Made by a program: the position numbers and the translations under genes. This document shows positions 25,153 to 33,237 of a DNA stretch of 64,000 nucleotides, piece by piece. Under the pieces are notes generated by a model that searched no databases, was not told the DNA's origin, and saw only the letters and a program-made list of their open reading frames with translations. Numbering within the stretch: the first letter of the stretch is position 1; each line of letters starts with the position of its first letter. This DNA comes from Paenibacillus silvisoli (GTDB lineage Bacteria > Bacillota > Bacilli > Paenibacillales > Paenibacillaceae): NCBI RefSeq assembly GCF_030866765.1, contig NZ_CP133017.1, positions 3,640,001-3,704,000 of the forward strand. The letters are read 5' to 3'.

Positions 25153-26466
25153 GTGGTACGGATCGTACAGCTCGATGCTCGGCACGAGGACGTGTTCAAA
25201 GGCGAGATTGCGCGCCATATCCCTTACCACCGCATGAACGGCAAACAATACTGCCTCCCCGCGCTTACGTTGTATGCGTCCGATCAAGCGGCTGAGCTGG
25301 CAGAAGCATCCGAAGCCGTTGATCGTATTTATTGGAAGGCGCTGCGGTTTGCCCAGCGCGATTTGCCTGACAGCTTCTTGGTCCAGCAGCTCGGCCTCCA
25401 TCCCGCTCTGCTATCAGCCGCCCGGATCGAAGTCCCCTATCACGGGGTATCAAGACAGGATTGGATCGTAAACGGCGAACGCGGTATCAAATGCATCGAA
25501 AACAACACCGATACGCCGACAGGCATTCCGGAAACGGCTTATCTTGCCGCGAAGCTGATCGGCGATTACACGGACTTTGCAGCGGCTTCGTCCGGGATGA
25601 GAAGCACCATCCAGACTGCTTTCGACCGGCTGCTCCGGCATTATGCCGAGCAAGGCTTGGAAGGCCCGGTTGTGTTCTCCAGCTACGGCTGGCATCTCGA
25701 GGATCGAACCAATACGGAGTACCTGATGGAAGCCGTGCACGAGCTTGGCTACGACACCTTGTACGTGCCATTGGAAGAGCTCGAAATCGTGCCCGGAGAC
25801 GGTCTGTACGCGGGCGGACGGCGCATTGCCGTTTTATATCGCCTCTACCCGCTTGAATATTTGGTGCACGATACCGATGAACAAGGGACGGAGCCGATCG
25901 GCGAAGCTCTGCTGGAGCTCGTCGTTCAAGGACGCTTGGGCTTGATCAATCCCGCGCAAAGCATCATTACGCAGAGCAAGGGCTTCATGGCGCTGATCTG
26001 GTCGCTGTACGAGCGCCGGGATCAGACGGAAGCGTTTATCGGCCGGACGCTGTTCGATCCCGAGGATATCGCCGCTATTGAGCGTTATTTGCTTCCGACT
26101 TATTATGAGCCTTCCCTATTCACGCAATCCGAAACGCCTTTCGTTGCCAAAGGCTACTGGGGCCGCGAAGGAAAAGGCACTTCTCTATTCGACGGCGAAG
26201 GCCGTATGGTTGAGGAGGAATGGGGCCATGACGAGTCTGAGCTGGCCGACATTCAAGACTATTACGACCGCCAGCCGAAGGTTTACCAACAGCTATTTCC
26301 GCTGCAAGCGCTCCAAGTGGAAACGGAAGAAGGCGAATTTGATGGCTACCTGCTGACCGGCGCCTACGTGATCGGAGGATGCTATGCCGGCTTGCTGCCT
26401 CGCATCGGCGGCAAAATTACCGGCGATATGGCGTATTATTGTCCCGCGGCTATTACATACCCTTAA
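25153..26466 (+). CDS. Glutathionylspermidine-synthase-like ATP-grasp ligase (YgiC/YjfC type)
   Basis: A 437-residue protein matching the C-terminal ATP-grasp synthetase domain of glutathionylspermidine synthase, without the amidase half. Conserved pieces are IKCIENNTDTPTGIPE (about 112-127), the nucleotide loop FVAKGYWGREGKGTSLF (about 330-346) and YLLTGAYVIGGCYAGLLPRIGGKIT near the end. Such enzymes join a carboxyl group to an amine using ATP. The GTG start is 8 bp after GGAGG, which overlaps the lipoprotein stop codon. The substrate may be the lipoprotein tail or a free peptide; polyamine as the amine donor is inference. Confidence 0.85.
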   Translation: MVRIVQLDARHEDVFKGEIARHIPYHRMNGKQYCLPALTLYASDQAAELAEASEAVDRIYWKALRFAQRDLPDSFLVQQLGLHPALLSAARIEVPYHGVSRQDWIVNGERGIKCIENNTDTPTGIPETAYLAAKLIGDYTDFAAASSGMRSTIQTAFDRLLRHYAEQGLEGPVVFSSYGWHLEDRTNTEYLMEAVHELGYDTLYVPLEELEIVPGDGLYAGGRRIAVLYRLYPLEYLVHDTDEQGTEPIGEALLELVVQGRLGLINPAQSIITQSKGFMALIWSLYERRDQTEAFIGRTLFDPEDIAAIERYLLPTYYEPSLFTQSETPFVAKGYWGREGKGTSLFDGEGRMVEEEWGHDESELADIQDYYDRQPKVYQQLFPLQALQVETEEGEFDGYLLTGAYVIGGCYAGLLPRIGGKITGDMAYYCPAAITYP

Positions 26467-26478
26467 AGGAGGATCAAC

Positions 26479-26883
26479 GTGAATCAATTTGGAAACGATT
26501 TGTTAAACGTAGGCATTGGCATCATCATCTTGCTAGCCGCTCTTGTGGTCGGTTCGTTCGTGTTCAGCAGACTGACGCGGTTCAACGACTGGGCGGAAAT
26601 TCGGAAAGGCAACGAGGCGGCAGGCATCTATATGGGCAGCAAGCTGCTCGGCCTAGGCATCATTATCGCGATGGTTTCGTACAGCTCCCATGACTGGGAA
26701 GCGATGCTCATCTGGTCCGCTGTCGGCATCGTCCTGCTTTGCCTTGTGTATGTGCTGTTCGACTTCCTTACGCCGAAGCTGAACGTATGCGAAGAAATCG
26801 CGAAAGGCAACAAAGCGGTCGCCCAGCTGCTGCGCGCGATTATTCTCGGCTCGTCGATTGTCATCGGCACGTTCTTGATGTAA
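26479..26883 (+). CDS. DUF350 family membrane protein (YjfL-like)
   Basis: A 134-residue protein with four membrane helices in two homologous halves: FNDWAEIRKGNEAAGIYMGSKLLG (about 36-59) and LNVCEEIAKGNKAVAQLLRAII (about 98-119). This duplicated KGN-A pattern is diagnostic of DUF350, which travels with ATP-grasp ligases of the YgiC/YjfC type. Translation starts at GTG, 9 bp after AAAGGAGG. It is the last gene of the operon before a terminator. Its function is unknown. Confidence 0.88.
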   Translation: MNQFGNDLLNVGIGIIILLAALVVGSFVFSRLTRFNDWAEIRKGNEAAGIYMGSKLLGLGIIIAMVSYSSHDWEAMLIWSAVGIVLLCLVYVLFDFLTPKLNVCEEIAKGNKAVAQLLRAIILGSSIVIGTFLM

Positions 26884-26886
26884 AAC

Positions 26887-26928
26887 AAAAAGCCCCTGAA
26901 TCCATCATCGATTCGGGGGCTTCGTTTC
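26887..26928. terminator. Bidirectional intrinsic terminator
   Basis: A 13-bp stem AAGCCCCTGAATC/GATTCGGGGGCTT (one T-G pair) with a 7-nt loop lies between the DUF350 stop and the convergent amidase stop. Confidence 0.82.
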
Positions 26929-26931
26929 GGT

Positions 26932-27636
26932 TTAAGATAGAAAATCGATAATTCCGTTGACGATCGTTTGGGAAACGGTCGTCTGGAACGCATCCGACTG
27001 CATCCGGTCCTCTTCGGCTGCGTTTGAAATATAACCGAGCTCCAGCAGCAGGGCCGGCTTCGTATTATCGCGAAGCACCTGGTAATTGCCTTCCTTCACG
27101 CCGCGGTCCTTCGCGTCGACGCTGCCGGCAAGCGCGCCGTGCATAAGCTCCGCTAGCGGCAAATCCGCCTGGTTGTAATAATACGTCGTCATCCCCGCAA
27201 CCTCATTCGATTCAAACGCATCGTAATGGATGCTGATGAAGAGATCCGCGTTATACTCCTCCGCCATCGCGGCCCGCTGTTCCAAGGTTACGAACTCGTC
27301 CCCTTCCCGGGTCAGGACGACATCCGCTCCCGTCCGGTTCTGCAGCTCCTCGCGTATGCGAAGCACCGTCCGCAGCGTCACTTCCTTCTCGAACGTGCCC
27401 TTCTGCCCGATCGAGCCGGCATCCTTGCCGCCATGTCCGGCGTCCAGCACGATCGTCTTGCCGGCAAGCAGCGGATTGCGCGCTTCGACGGCTGCGCTGC
27501 TCGCGGCCTGCTTGTCCTCTCCCGAGCCGTTCGCCCGATCCTGCGCCTGCAGAATCATGGAAGCGGCAGCAAACACGAGGAGCGCCATGACAGCCACACC
27601 GGACATCGGGCTGCGCTTCTTCCGCTTCCGTTTCAT
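26932..27636 (-). CDS. N-acetylmuramoyl-L-alanine amidase (Amidase_3, CwlD-like size)
   Basis: A 234-residue protein. A membrane anchor or signal (about 12-31) precedes the zinc amidase domain (60-234). The zinc and catalytic residues sit in LDAGHGGKDAGSIG (His about 68), FEKEVTL (Glu about 84), FISIHYDAF (His about 138) and LLLELGYISN (catalytic Glu near 200). It cuts the bond between muramic acid and the stem peptide in peptidoglycan. The ATG has AAGGAGG upstream. The length resembles the sporulation enzyme CwlD, but the assignment to that role is open. Confidence 0.88.
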   Translation of the reverse strand: MKRKRKKRSPMSGVAVMALLVFAAASMILQAQDRANGSGEDKQAASSAAVEARNPLLAGKTIVLDAGHGGKDAGSIGQKGTFEKEVTLRTVLRIREELQNRTGADVVLTREGDEFVTLEQRAAMAEEYNADLFISIHYDAFESNEVAGMTTYYYNQADLPLAELMHGALAGSVDAKDRGVKEGNYQVLRDNTKPALLLELGYISNAAEEDRMQSDAFQTTVSQTIVNGIIDFLS

Positions 27637-27845
27637 ATCGTAGATTTCCTCCTTGCGAGACTGTATGCATATTTGTTATTACCCTACAAACTCCATCTAT
27701 CTAATCATATATGGCTAACCTTAATAACGGCTGAAAAGGGCAAAAAGTTTAATTTTACAATTTCTTCATGCATAACAATCCCCTTTTAAGGGGTACGATA
27801 GCATTTGTTGTCATTCACAACCAATCCAAGAAGGAGGCTACAACA

Positions 27846-28037
27846 ATGGCTAACGGTCAAAACGAAGTATCGAAAAGCGAGGTTCAGTCGACAGAACTGA
27901 ACAAGCTCCCGGTTGCTGGCGCGGCTGACACGGAATTCTCCGCGGAAGAAGCGGCTGAAGTATTCCAGCACAACCCGGCTTCGAACCAAACGGCTGCTAA
28001 TTTCGCGGCAAACGAAGCTGAGAACGAGCAAGAATAA
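27846..28037 (+). CDS. Small acidic protein, possibly gamma-type small acid-soluble spore protein
   Basis: A 63-residue hydrophilic protein, Ala/Glu/Asn-rich. The segment DTEFSAEEAAEVFQHN recalls the TEFASET-xAQQVR-QN unit of gamma-type SASP (SspE), and the start MANGQNEVSKSE is also similar in style. Gamma SASPs are amino acid reserves in the spore core. A strong AAGAAGGAGG site precedes the ATG and a strong terminator follows. A forespore promoter is possible (TGCATA at 27769) but weak. The family assignment is tentative. Confidence 0.5.
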   Translation: MANGQNEVSKSEVQSTELNKLPVAGAADTEFSAEEAAEVFQHNPASNQTAANFAANEAENEQE

Positions 28038-28049
28038 GCTCAAGCACGA

Positions 28050-28090
28050 AACGAAGCCCGTTCCTTTCCGGAAACGGGCTTCGTTATTTT
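28050..28090. terminator. Bidirectional intrinsic terminator
   Basis: Stem AACGAAGCCCGTTCC/GGAAACGGGCTTCGTT with one bulged A, followed by ATTTT. It overlaps the end of the DMT transporter gene. Confidence 0.8.
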
Positions 28091-29051
28091 AACTAGCGGC
28101 GGTAACCTTCAGCTGACGCTTCTTGGAGCCGGCCAGGCTCCCTTTCAGCAGCTCCGGCAGCGCGACGCCGAGCAGGACGAGAATGACGCCCGCCCACTGC
28201 AGGGCGCTCACATGCTCGTGCAGGACGACGGCGGACAGCATGACCGCCACCGGAAGCTCGGATGCGCCGAGAACGCCAGCCATCCCTTCGCCGATATGCG
28301 GCACGCCGGCAGCGAACAGCACAGGCGGGATAAACGCGCCGAACAAGCCGAGCAGGAAGCCAAACAGCAGCAGGCTGCTCCAGATGACGCCGTTAAACAA
28401 GTATACCGGCGGGAATAGAATAAAGACGAAGATCAAGCCGCCCGTAATCATCCATACGCTCCGGTAAGCCGGATGCGCCGCAGGAACAGCTCTGCCGCTG
28501 AATAGGACAAACAGCGAATAGCTGACAGCGGCCAGCAAGCCAAGCACGGCGCCCGTAACGTTAAATTCCGAAATGCCTTGCTCTATAATGCCTGCCGCAA
28601 GCACCGTTCCGCCGAACAGCACCGAGATCGTCAATAGCATGATGCCATTCGGACGTTTGCGCGTGCTGACGGCATGAATGAGAACGCCCATCCAAGTAAA
28701 TTGGAACAGCAGAATAATCGCGAGCGAGTTCGGGATAAACTTCAGCGACTGATAGTACAGCAGACCGGTCAACGCCGTCGGAATCCCTGCGGCCATTAGC
28801 ATGAAGCGCTGCTTCCAAGTGAGCTTCACGGTTGTCTGAACCGTCTCTCCTGCCGCTATCGCCTTGGCAGCCGCACGTTTGCTGCGGAGCTGCAAGCCAA
28901 GCACCAGCAGCCAGGACAGAATGAATCCGGTCAACAGCTGCGTGCCGACGACCTCTCCCAGACTATAGCCGTCGCCATACGCATGAACGACGATCGTCGA
29001 CAGAATGCCGTAGCTGACCGCGCCAAGAAAAACGGAAAGCATATATTTCAT
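28089..29051 (-). CDS. DMT superfamily transporter (EamA family)
   Basis: A 320-residue membrane protein with ten helices in two EamA halves. Each half ends with the family pattern (LLYYQSLKFIPNSLAIILLFQFTWMGV at about 105, and GVPHIGEGMAGVLGASELPVAVMLSAVVLHE at about 250). EamA proteins export amino acids, nucleobases or other metabolites. A purine-type riboswitch in the leader implies the transported compound is a purine or a related metabolite (inference). The ATG has AAAGGGG upstream. Confidence 0.88.
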   Translation of the reverse strand: MKYMLSVFLGAVSYGILSTIVVHAYGDGYSLGEVVGTQLLTGFILSWLLVLGLQLRSKRAAAKAIAAGETVQTTVKLTWKQRFMLMAAGIPTALTGLLYYQSLKFIPNSLAIILLFQFTWMGVLIHAVSTRKRPNGIMLLTISVLFGGTVLAAGIIEQGISEFNVTGAVLGLLAAVSYSLFVLFSGRAVPAAHPAYRSVWMITGGLIFVFILFPPVYLFNGVIWSSLLLFGFLLGLFGAFIPPVLFAAGVPHIGEGMAGVLGASELPVAVMLSAVVLHEHVSALQWAGVILVLLGVALPELLKGSLAGSKKRQLKVTAAS

Positions 29052-29109
29052 ATCTAAGATGCCCCTTTCAATCCTAACTCATTTAATTGTTGTGTAACTT
29101 CCGGACAAA

Positions 29110-29226
29110 GCAAAAAACTTCCTAACCGCAAATACGAAATCATCCTTCGATCATTCCGCATTCGTAGTTAGGAAGTTAAGGCTTCCCGTAGAAACCCTCA
29201 CCCTGTTTGTCGTGAGGTTATACGAA
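29110..29226 (-). promoter_or_regulatory. Purine-class riboswitch (guanine-type C74) with transcription-terminator ON platform
   Basis: Read on the minus strand. The aptamer spans 29226-29161: P1 TTCGTA/TACGAA, junction TATAA, P2 CCTCAC/GTGAGG, the signature J2/3 GTTTCTAC, P3 GGAAG/CTTCC with loop CCTTAA, and J3/1 AACTA. The position equivalent to 74 is C (29167), as in guanine aptamers. GG in loop 2 and CC in loop 3 can form the kissing pair. A terminator (29177-29110) uses the 3' strands of P3 and P1: AACTTCCTAAC-TACGAA pairs with TTCGTA..GTTAGGAAGTT, then TTTT. Ligand binding should prevent it, turning the exporter on. Confidence 0.85.
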
Positions 29227-29263
29227 TTCGAGTTATTCAGTTCGTTCGTGATCACTCTCAGAA

Positions 29264-29292
29264 AAGTAACATGTGCAAGCCTGGATTGTCAA
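29264..29292 (-). promoter_or_regulatory. Candidate promoter of the riboswitch-controlled transporter
   Basis: TTGACA (perfect -35) and, 17 bp on, an extended TG-TTACTT -10 lie about 40 bp before the aptamer. Confidence 0.5.
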
Positions 29293-29317
29293 CAGGAAGT
29301 TTCGCACTATCAACGGT

Positions 29318-30484
29318 TTAAGTCAGCTTACCGTAATCGCTTCGCATGATACTTCGGACAAGCCCGCTCCATCGACCGTTAGCCGGACAATACTTCCTCG
29401 CCACTTTCTCGATGGTCGTCAGGCCGCGCTCGACATAGTTATCGGAAAGGAGTTGTCCGAATTTCCGGACGCTGTCCCCCTTGGTTTTGAAGGTAAAGGC
29501 CTTCGTGTAGGCGCTCTTGCCTGTAACGGCGTTCAAGCCGAACAGATTATTTTTCGTTCGCGCCAGCTTGCTCTTCCCGTTACCGCTTTCAAGCTTCATC
29601 ACGGCTATCGTGAAGAACGCATTAATGCCGTATTTGTCTTCAATGCTGAGAATGACGCTTTCGAGACCTTGACCCGCCAGCTTCGTTCCTTTCAGGATCG
29701 TTGCGATGTGGTCGGCGTTAAGACCGGAATCCGAACTCACTTTAGAGGTAGGTCTTACCGGTTTAGAAGGCTTTACGGCAATTGAAGTGACGGCCGCTTT
29801 CGGTTTTATCGGCAATGCGTCGATTTGCTTCGCCTGAACAGCCTTGCTGACGGTTACGGCTGGCGCGGAAGCTGCAGATACTTCTGTCTTCGCGGCTTTT
29901 ATGTAATCAGTTGTGGCAGAATTTGAAATGGAAATCGGAGGTGCGGCCGGCTGCGTCGATTTCACGCTCGCGTCCGTGGTTGCGGGAACGGGGTCGGCAT
30001 AGCCGCCATGGACGTAGCCGCCGCCTTTTAAGGACAGCCAGCCCTCTGGGGTAACGGACATCACTTGGAGCAGCGTTCCCTGCTTGACATCGCGGAGGAT
30101 TTTCGCGCTCGCGTTTGGTTCGGAGCGCACGTTGAGGTAAAACGAGGTTACTTTATATGTACGGCTGGTTTCAGCCTTCGGCATTACGGCAGGAGCGGGA
30201 GTTGCCTTAAGCGGCGCTTTCACTTCAGCTTCAGCTGCAACGGTCACCTTATGAGCGGTCGGAACGACGGTAGCGGGCTGGAACAACAGGCCGCGGTTCG
30301 GTTCGGCTAGCGTATGCGACGAATCGGCTTTGTTCGATGAGGACATCAAAAACGGTATGTTGGAAGACCGGGTATTCCATAACGCGTTCGAAATCGTAAA
30401 CGAAAGGATGAGCGACGTCACTATCGCCGCGCAAATCATATAAGCCACTACATTCCATCCAATGGTTCTAGTCAATAGGTACAC
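29318..30484 (-). CDS. Membrane-anchored glucosaminidase with SH3 domain
   Basis: A 388-residue protein. An N-terminal signal anchor (about 10-32) is followed by a low-complexity Ala/Pro/Lys stretch and a bacterial SH3 domain at about 108-165 (LNVRSEPNASAKIL, GWLSLKGGGYVHGGY). A second linker leads to a C-terminal endo-beta-N-acetylglucosaminidase domain (about 255-388) with ILSIEDKYGINAFFTIAVMKLESGNG, where the Glu of KLESG is the expected catalytic residue. It probably remodels peptidoglycan. The start may be GTG at 30484 or TTG at 30475; GAGGTG fits the latter. Confidence 0.85.
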   Translation of the reverse strand: MYLLTRTIGWNVVAYMICAAIVTSLILSFTISNALWNTRSSNIPFLMSSSNKADSSHTLAEPNRGLLFQPATVVPTAHKVTVAAEAEVKAPLKATPAPAVMPKAETSRTYKVTSFYLNVRSEPNASAKILRDVKQGTLLQVMSVTPEGWLSLKGGGYVHGGYADPVPATTDASVKSTQPAAPPISISNSATTDYIKAAKTEVSAASAPAVTVSKAVQAKQIDALPIKPKAAVTSIAVKPSKPVRPTSKVSSDSGLNADHIATILKGTKLAGQGLESVILSIEDKYGINAFFTIAVMKLESGNGKSKLARTKNNLFGLNAVTGKSAYTKAFTFKTKGDSVRKFGQLLSDNYVERGLTTIEKVARKYCPANGRWSGLVRSIMRSDYGKLT

Positions 30485-30612
30485 CTCTTCCTTGGATTTT
30501 AAGGGCCTTTCCGATATAGGTTAGATTGTAAATCCAACCTTCTGAAAAGCTTGTCAAACCTTCTGAAAGAAAAATATGTACTTTTGTCGAGATACATGCT
30601 TCCCTTGACGAA

Positions 30613-30640
30613 CAAAAAAGAAGCCTGTGTCATACAGGCC
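30613..30640 (-). terminator. Intrinsic terminator of the DUF2203 gene
   Basis: On the minus strand the stem GCCTGT/ACAGGC is followed by TTCTTTTTTG. Confidence 0.7.
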
Positions 30641-30667
30641 CCTTTATGAGTGTTTTTTAATCTTTTT

Positions 30668-31081
30668 TCACGCTTCCGGGAACGCTTTGCGTCCCATAAA
30701 ACCGTCATTCCAGCCATGATAGTGGGTGGCACGCTCCTCGCCTTGCTTCCAACAAATTAGAATTTCCTCACCATCGAGAATCGAGGGAAAATCGATCAAT
30801 CCGGGGTTGATCATCTTGAGAAATACGCCTTTTCGGTCAAAATTGCCGATTTGCATGTCGATTTCCATCCGCATGAACTCCAATTGGCTCTCCAATTCAA
30901 AGTAGGGATCAGAACTTTCGACATCCGCCCCGCCGTTCAGCTGATGCTTTCCCTTGAGCATCTGAAGCTCCTCGAACTTTTCTTCAAACTGCTGAGCCAG
31001 CAGCTGAAGCTTCAATAAATCCTCCTGCAATTGCGGCAGTATGGCATTCGCTTCGTTTAATGTAAATAAGGTCGGTTGCAC
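30668..31081 (-). CDS. DUF2203 family protein
   Basis: A 137-residue soluble protein. The pattern is that of DUF2203: an N-terminal FTLNEANAILPQLQEDL helix, a coiled helix to about residue 80, GVFLKMINPGLIDFPS (about 85-100), then ILICWKQGEERATHYHGWNDGFMGRK at the end. The function is unknown; the helical hairpin with a Trp/His-rich end suggests ligand or cofactor binding. A SD-like GGAGTGA lies upstream. Confidence 0.82.
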   Translation of the reverse strand: MQPTLFTLNEANAILPQLQEDLLKLQLLAQQFEEKFEELQMLKGKHQLNGGADVESSDPYFELESQLEFMRMEIDMQIGNFDRKGVFLKMINPGLIDFPSILDGEEILICWKQGEERATHYHGWNDGFMGRKAFPEA

Positions 31082-31123
31082 GTCGTATCACTCCTTGCTA
31101 CAAGTGTACTAAAATTCGCGCCA

Positions 31124-31172
31124 AAATAAAAACGGGGACCGCTTATCCGTCTAAGGACAAGCCGGCCCCCGT
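31124..31172 (-). terminator. Intrinsic terminator of the epimerase/oxidoreductase operon
   Basis: A long imperfect stem with ACGGGGG/CCCCGT ends followed on the minus strand by TTTTTATTTT. Confidence 0.75.
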
Positions 31173-31183
31173 ATGTACGTGCA

Positions 31184-32053
31184 TTATTTAAAATAAGTCC
31201 GCAAATGCTGCGCCGCTTTCACGATCCCTTGCTGCTCCCGTTCCAGCGAGCCCCAGAACCGGTGATCCTCCAGCTCGATCCCGATGGCGCCTTGATAGCC
31301 AAGCCGCTCCAAACGAACGGCGACTTTGCCCCATTCCACCGTCCCATGGCCCGGAATCGTATACCGCCACGAGCCTTCCGAGAAGCCATACTTGGCTCCG
31401 AACGTGGCTGCCAATACGCCGCTCTCATACTGTTCCTCGGGAAGTATTTCCGTATCTTTCCCGTGGCAATGGTTAACCCGTTCGCCGAACTCATCCAGCG
31501 CGCGCAAGTAATCGATGCCGAGCCGAACGAGATGCGAAGGATCGTAATTGAGACCGAAATGCTTCGATGGGATCGCTTCGAACATCGCGCGCAACATCTC
31601 CGGCGTGCAGCCGAGCGTCGGGTAATACGGCGCCGGTCCCGGCCAGCCCTCGATGGCGATATACAGCTCGCGCTGCTCCGCGTGGCGTACGATCTCAGGG
31701 AACGACTCTTTAAAAATGGCGAAGCCCTCTTGGCGCGGAAGCGTAATATCCTCCGGCACGAGGCACATGAACAACACTTTTCCGCCCAGCTCCGAAATCG
31801 TATCCATCTGCAGCTTCAGCGCCTCCGACGCTTCGGCTCGTACGACTTCGTTTCGGCTGAGCAGCTTTGCCGTATGCCGTACATCGACCGAGCCGATGCC
31901 GATACCGGCATCCCGGCACGCTTGCTTGATTTCAGGCGTTAAATCCGGTACGTCCAGCAGATCGAGCCCGACTTCGGCAGCCCAAGCCGCTGTTTGCTGA
32001 ATGCCCGCCTTCCCGATGATCGGCGGAATTCGCATCCCAATTTGAAAGGTCAT
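31184..32053 (-). CDS. Sugar phosphate isomerase/epimerase
   Basis: A 289-residue TIM barrel of the xylose-isomerase-like family. Metal-site segments visible: IAIEGWPGPAPY (Glu about 155), FGLNYDPSHLVRLG (about 193-206), NHCHGKDTE (about 222-230) and IGIELEDHRFWG (about 262-273). It overlaps the Gfo/Idh gene by 4 bp (ATGA), so the pair is translated together. Such pairs oxidise and isomerise inositols or unusual sugars; the substrate is not evident. Confidence 0.87.
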   Translation of the reverse strand: MTFQIGMRIPPIIGKAGIQQTAAWAAEVGLDLLDVPDLTPEIKQACRDAGIGIGSVDVRHTAKLLSRNEVVRAEASEALKLQMDTISELGGKVLFMCLVPEDITLPRQEGFAIFKESFPEIVRHAEQRELYIAIEGWPGPAPYYPTLGCTPEMLRAMFEAIPSKHFGLNYDPSHLVRLGIDYLRALDEFGERVNHCHGKDTEILPEEQYESGVLAATFGAKYGFSEGSWRYTIPGHGTVEWGKVAVRLERLGYQGAIGIELEDHRFWGSLEREQQGIVKAAQHLRTYFK

Positions 32054-33048
32054 TTGCGGCCTGCCTCCTCATTCACCGGTTGAGCCAGCGGAGAGTAACC
32101 AGCCGCCTCGTAGATCATCTCGGAGAGCTTGACAACTTTATGGGCAAATTCGCCCGGCACCAGCACCTCATGGCGGCCAAGAATGGCGTCGATGAAGCTT
32201 TTATCCTGATTGGTCGTCTGTTCCGGCAGCTCCGGCACGATCGTCTCCTGCTTCAGACGGCGCAGCGTAATCTTGCCGTTGTCATAGAAGATGCCGCCTT
32301 CTTCGCCGCAGAAGACAAACGTTTCATGCCAGCACGGCGAGTAACCGACCAGATTGAGACCGGCAACCGCCCCTTCCGCGAAACGGATGGAGGTGAACGT
32401 ATCGATTTCGACCGTTGCGCCGTGCATATGCATTTGCGTTTGTACATCTATAGGCGTAAGCCCCGTCGTCCACAGCAGCACATCGATAATATGGCTGCCG
32501 GAATCCATCAGGAAGCCGCCGCCGGACAGCTTAGGATTCGCCCGCCACGAGCCTGGCGTCCCTTGCCGCCATTCTTGATAAAGGGAGGCTGTAATCGAAG
32601 TGAGCTTGCCGATTTCCCCTCTTGCGATCGCATCGCGGATGTAGAGAAACTCGGGCTGAAAATGACGCTGGTACGATACTTGCATGATTTTGCCCGATTC
32701 CTCGGCCAGCTTGATCAACGCTTCCGCCTCGGCGGACGAACAAGTCATCGGCTTCTCGATCAAGACGTGAAGCCCTTTGCGAAGCACGGCGCTCGCTTGC
32801 TCGAAATGCATCGTATGCGGCGAGCAGATGACGATCGCATCCAGCTCCGCTTGCTCCAGCATTTCCTGATAATCCGAGAATGCCGGAATATCGCCTAGCT
32901 TATGCTGATCCACGAATTTGTCTCTGCCGGCTTTGTTCGGGTCGGTGACTGCCGCGATGACGGCATCGTCCTCCAGCTCAAGCAGCTGGCGCGCGTGCCA
33001 ATTAGCGATTCCTCCGGTACCGATGAAGCCTACACGAATTTTGCTCAT
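32050..33048 (-). CDS. Gfo/Idh/MocA family oxidoreductase
   Basis: A 332-residue NAD(P)-dependent dehydrogenase. The N-terminal Rossmann fold has VGFIGTGGIANWHARQL (about 5-21), and the catalytic EKP motif is in VLIEKPMTCS (about 95). The C-terminal domain includes GGGFLMDSGSHIIDVLLW (about 175-192) with the usual Asp/His. The start ATG at 33048 is 8 bp after GGGAGG. It forms a coupled pair with the epimerase, acting on a sugar or cyclitol. Confidence 0.9.
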   Translation of the reverse strand: MSKIRVGFIGTGGIANWHARQLLELEDDAVIAAVTDPNKAGRDKFVDQHKLGDIPAFSDYQEMLEQAELDAIVICSPHTMHFEQASAVLRKGLHVLIEKPMTCSSAEAEALIKLAEESGKIMQVSYQRHFQPEFLYIRDAIARGEIGKLTSITASLYQEWRQGTPGSWRANPKLSGGGFLMDSGSHIIDVLLWTTGLTPIDVQTQMHMHGATVEIDTFTSIRFAEGAVAGLNLVGYSPCWHETFVFCGEEGGIFYDNGKITLRRLKQETIVPELPEQTTNQDKSFIDAILGRHEVLVPGEFAHKVVKLSEMIYEAAGYSPLAQPVNEEAGRK

Positions 33049-33237
33049 TCTTTTAGCCTCCCGCGATTGCAATTGGTTAATTTAGCCATTCACCTTCTTA
33101 ACCTACCATAAATCAAGCTATCCACCAATCCAAATATGCGACAATATAGGGTACGCAATCAGGACGTTTGCTCGTCCGCAAGTTAGGCAATGATAAGCAG
33201 GAACATCCATTTCAACGCAGGAGGATCACGTACAGCT

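Noticed and set aside
27769-27800. Sigma-G promoter for the SASP-like gene
   Set aside because: TGCATA fits the -35, but the -10 (TACGATA) matches poorly and the spacer is 19 bp; too weak to list.
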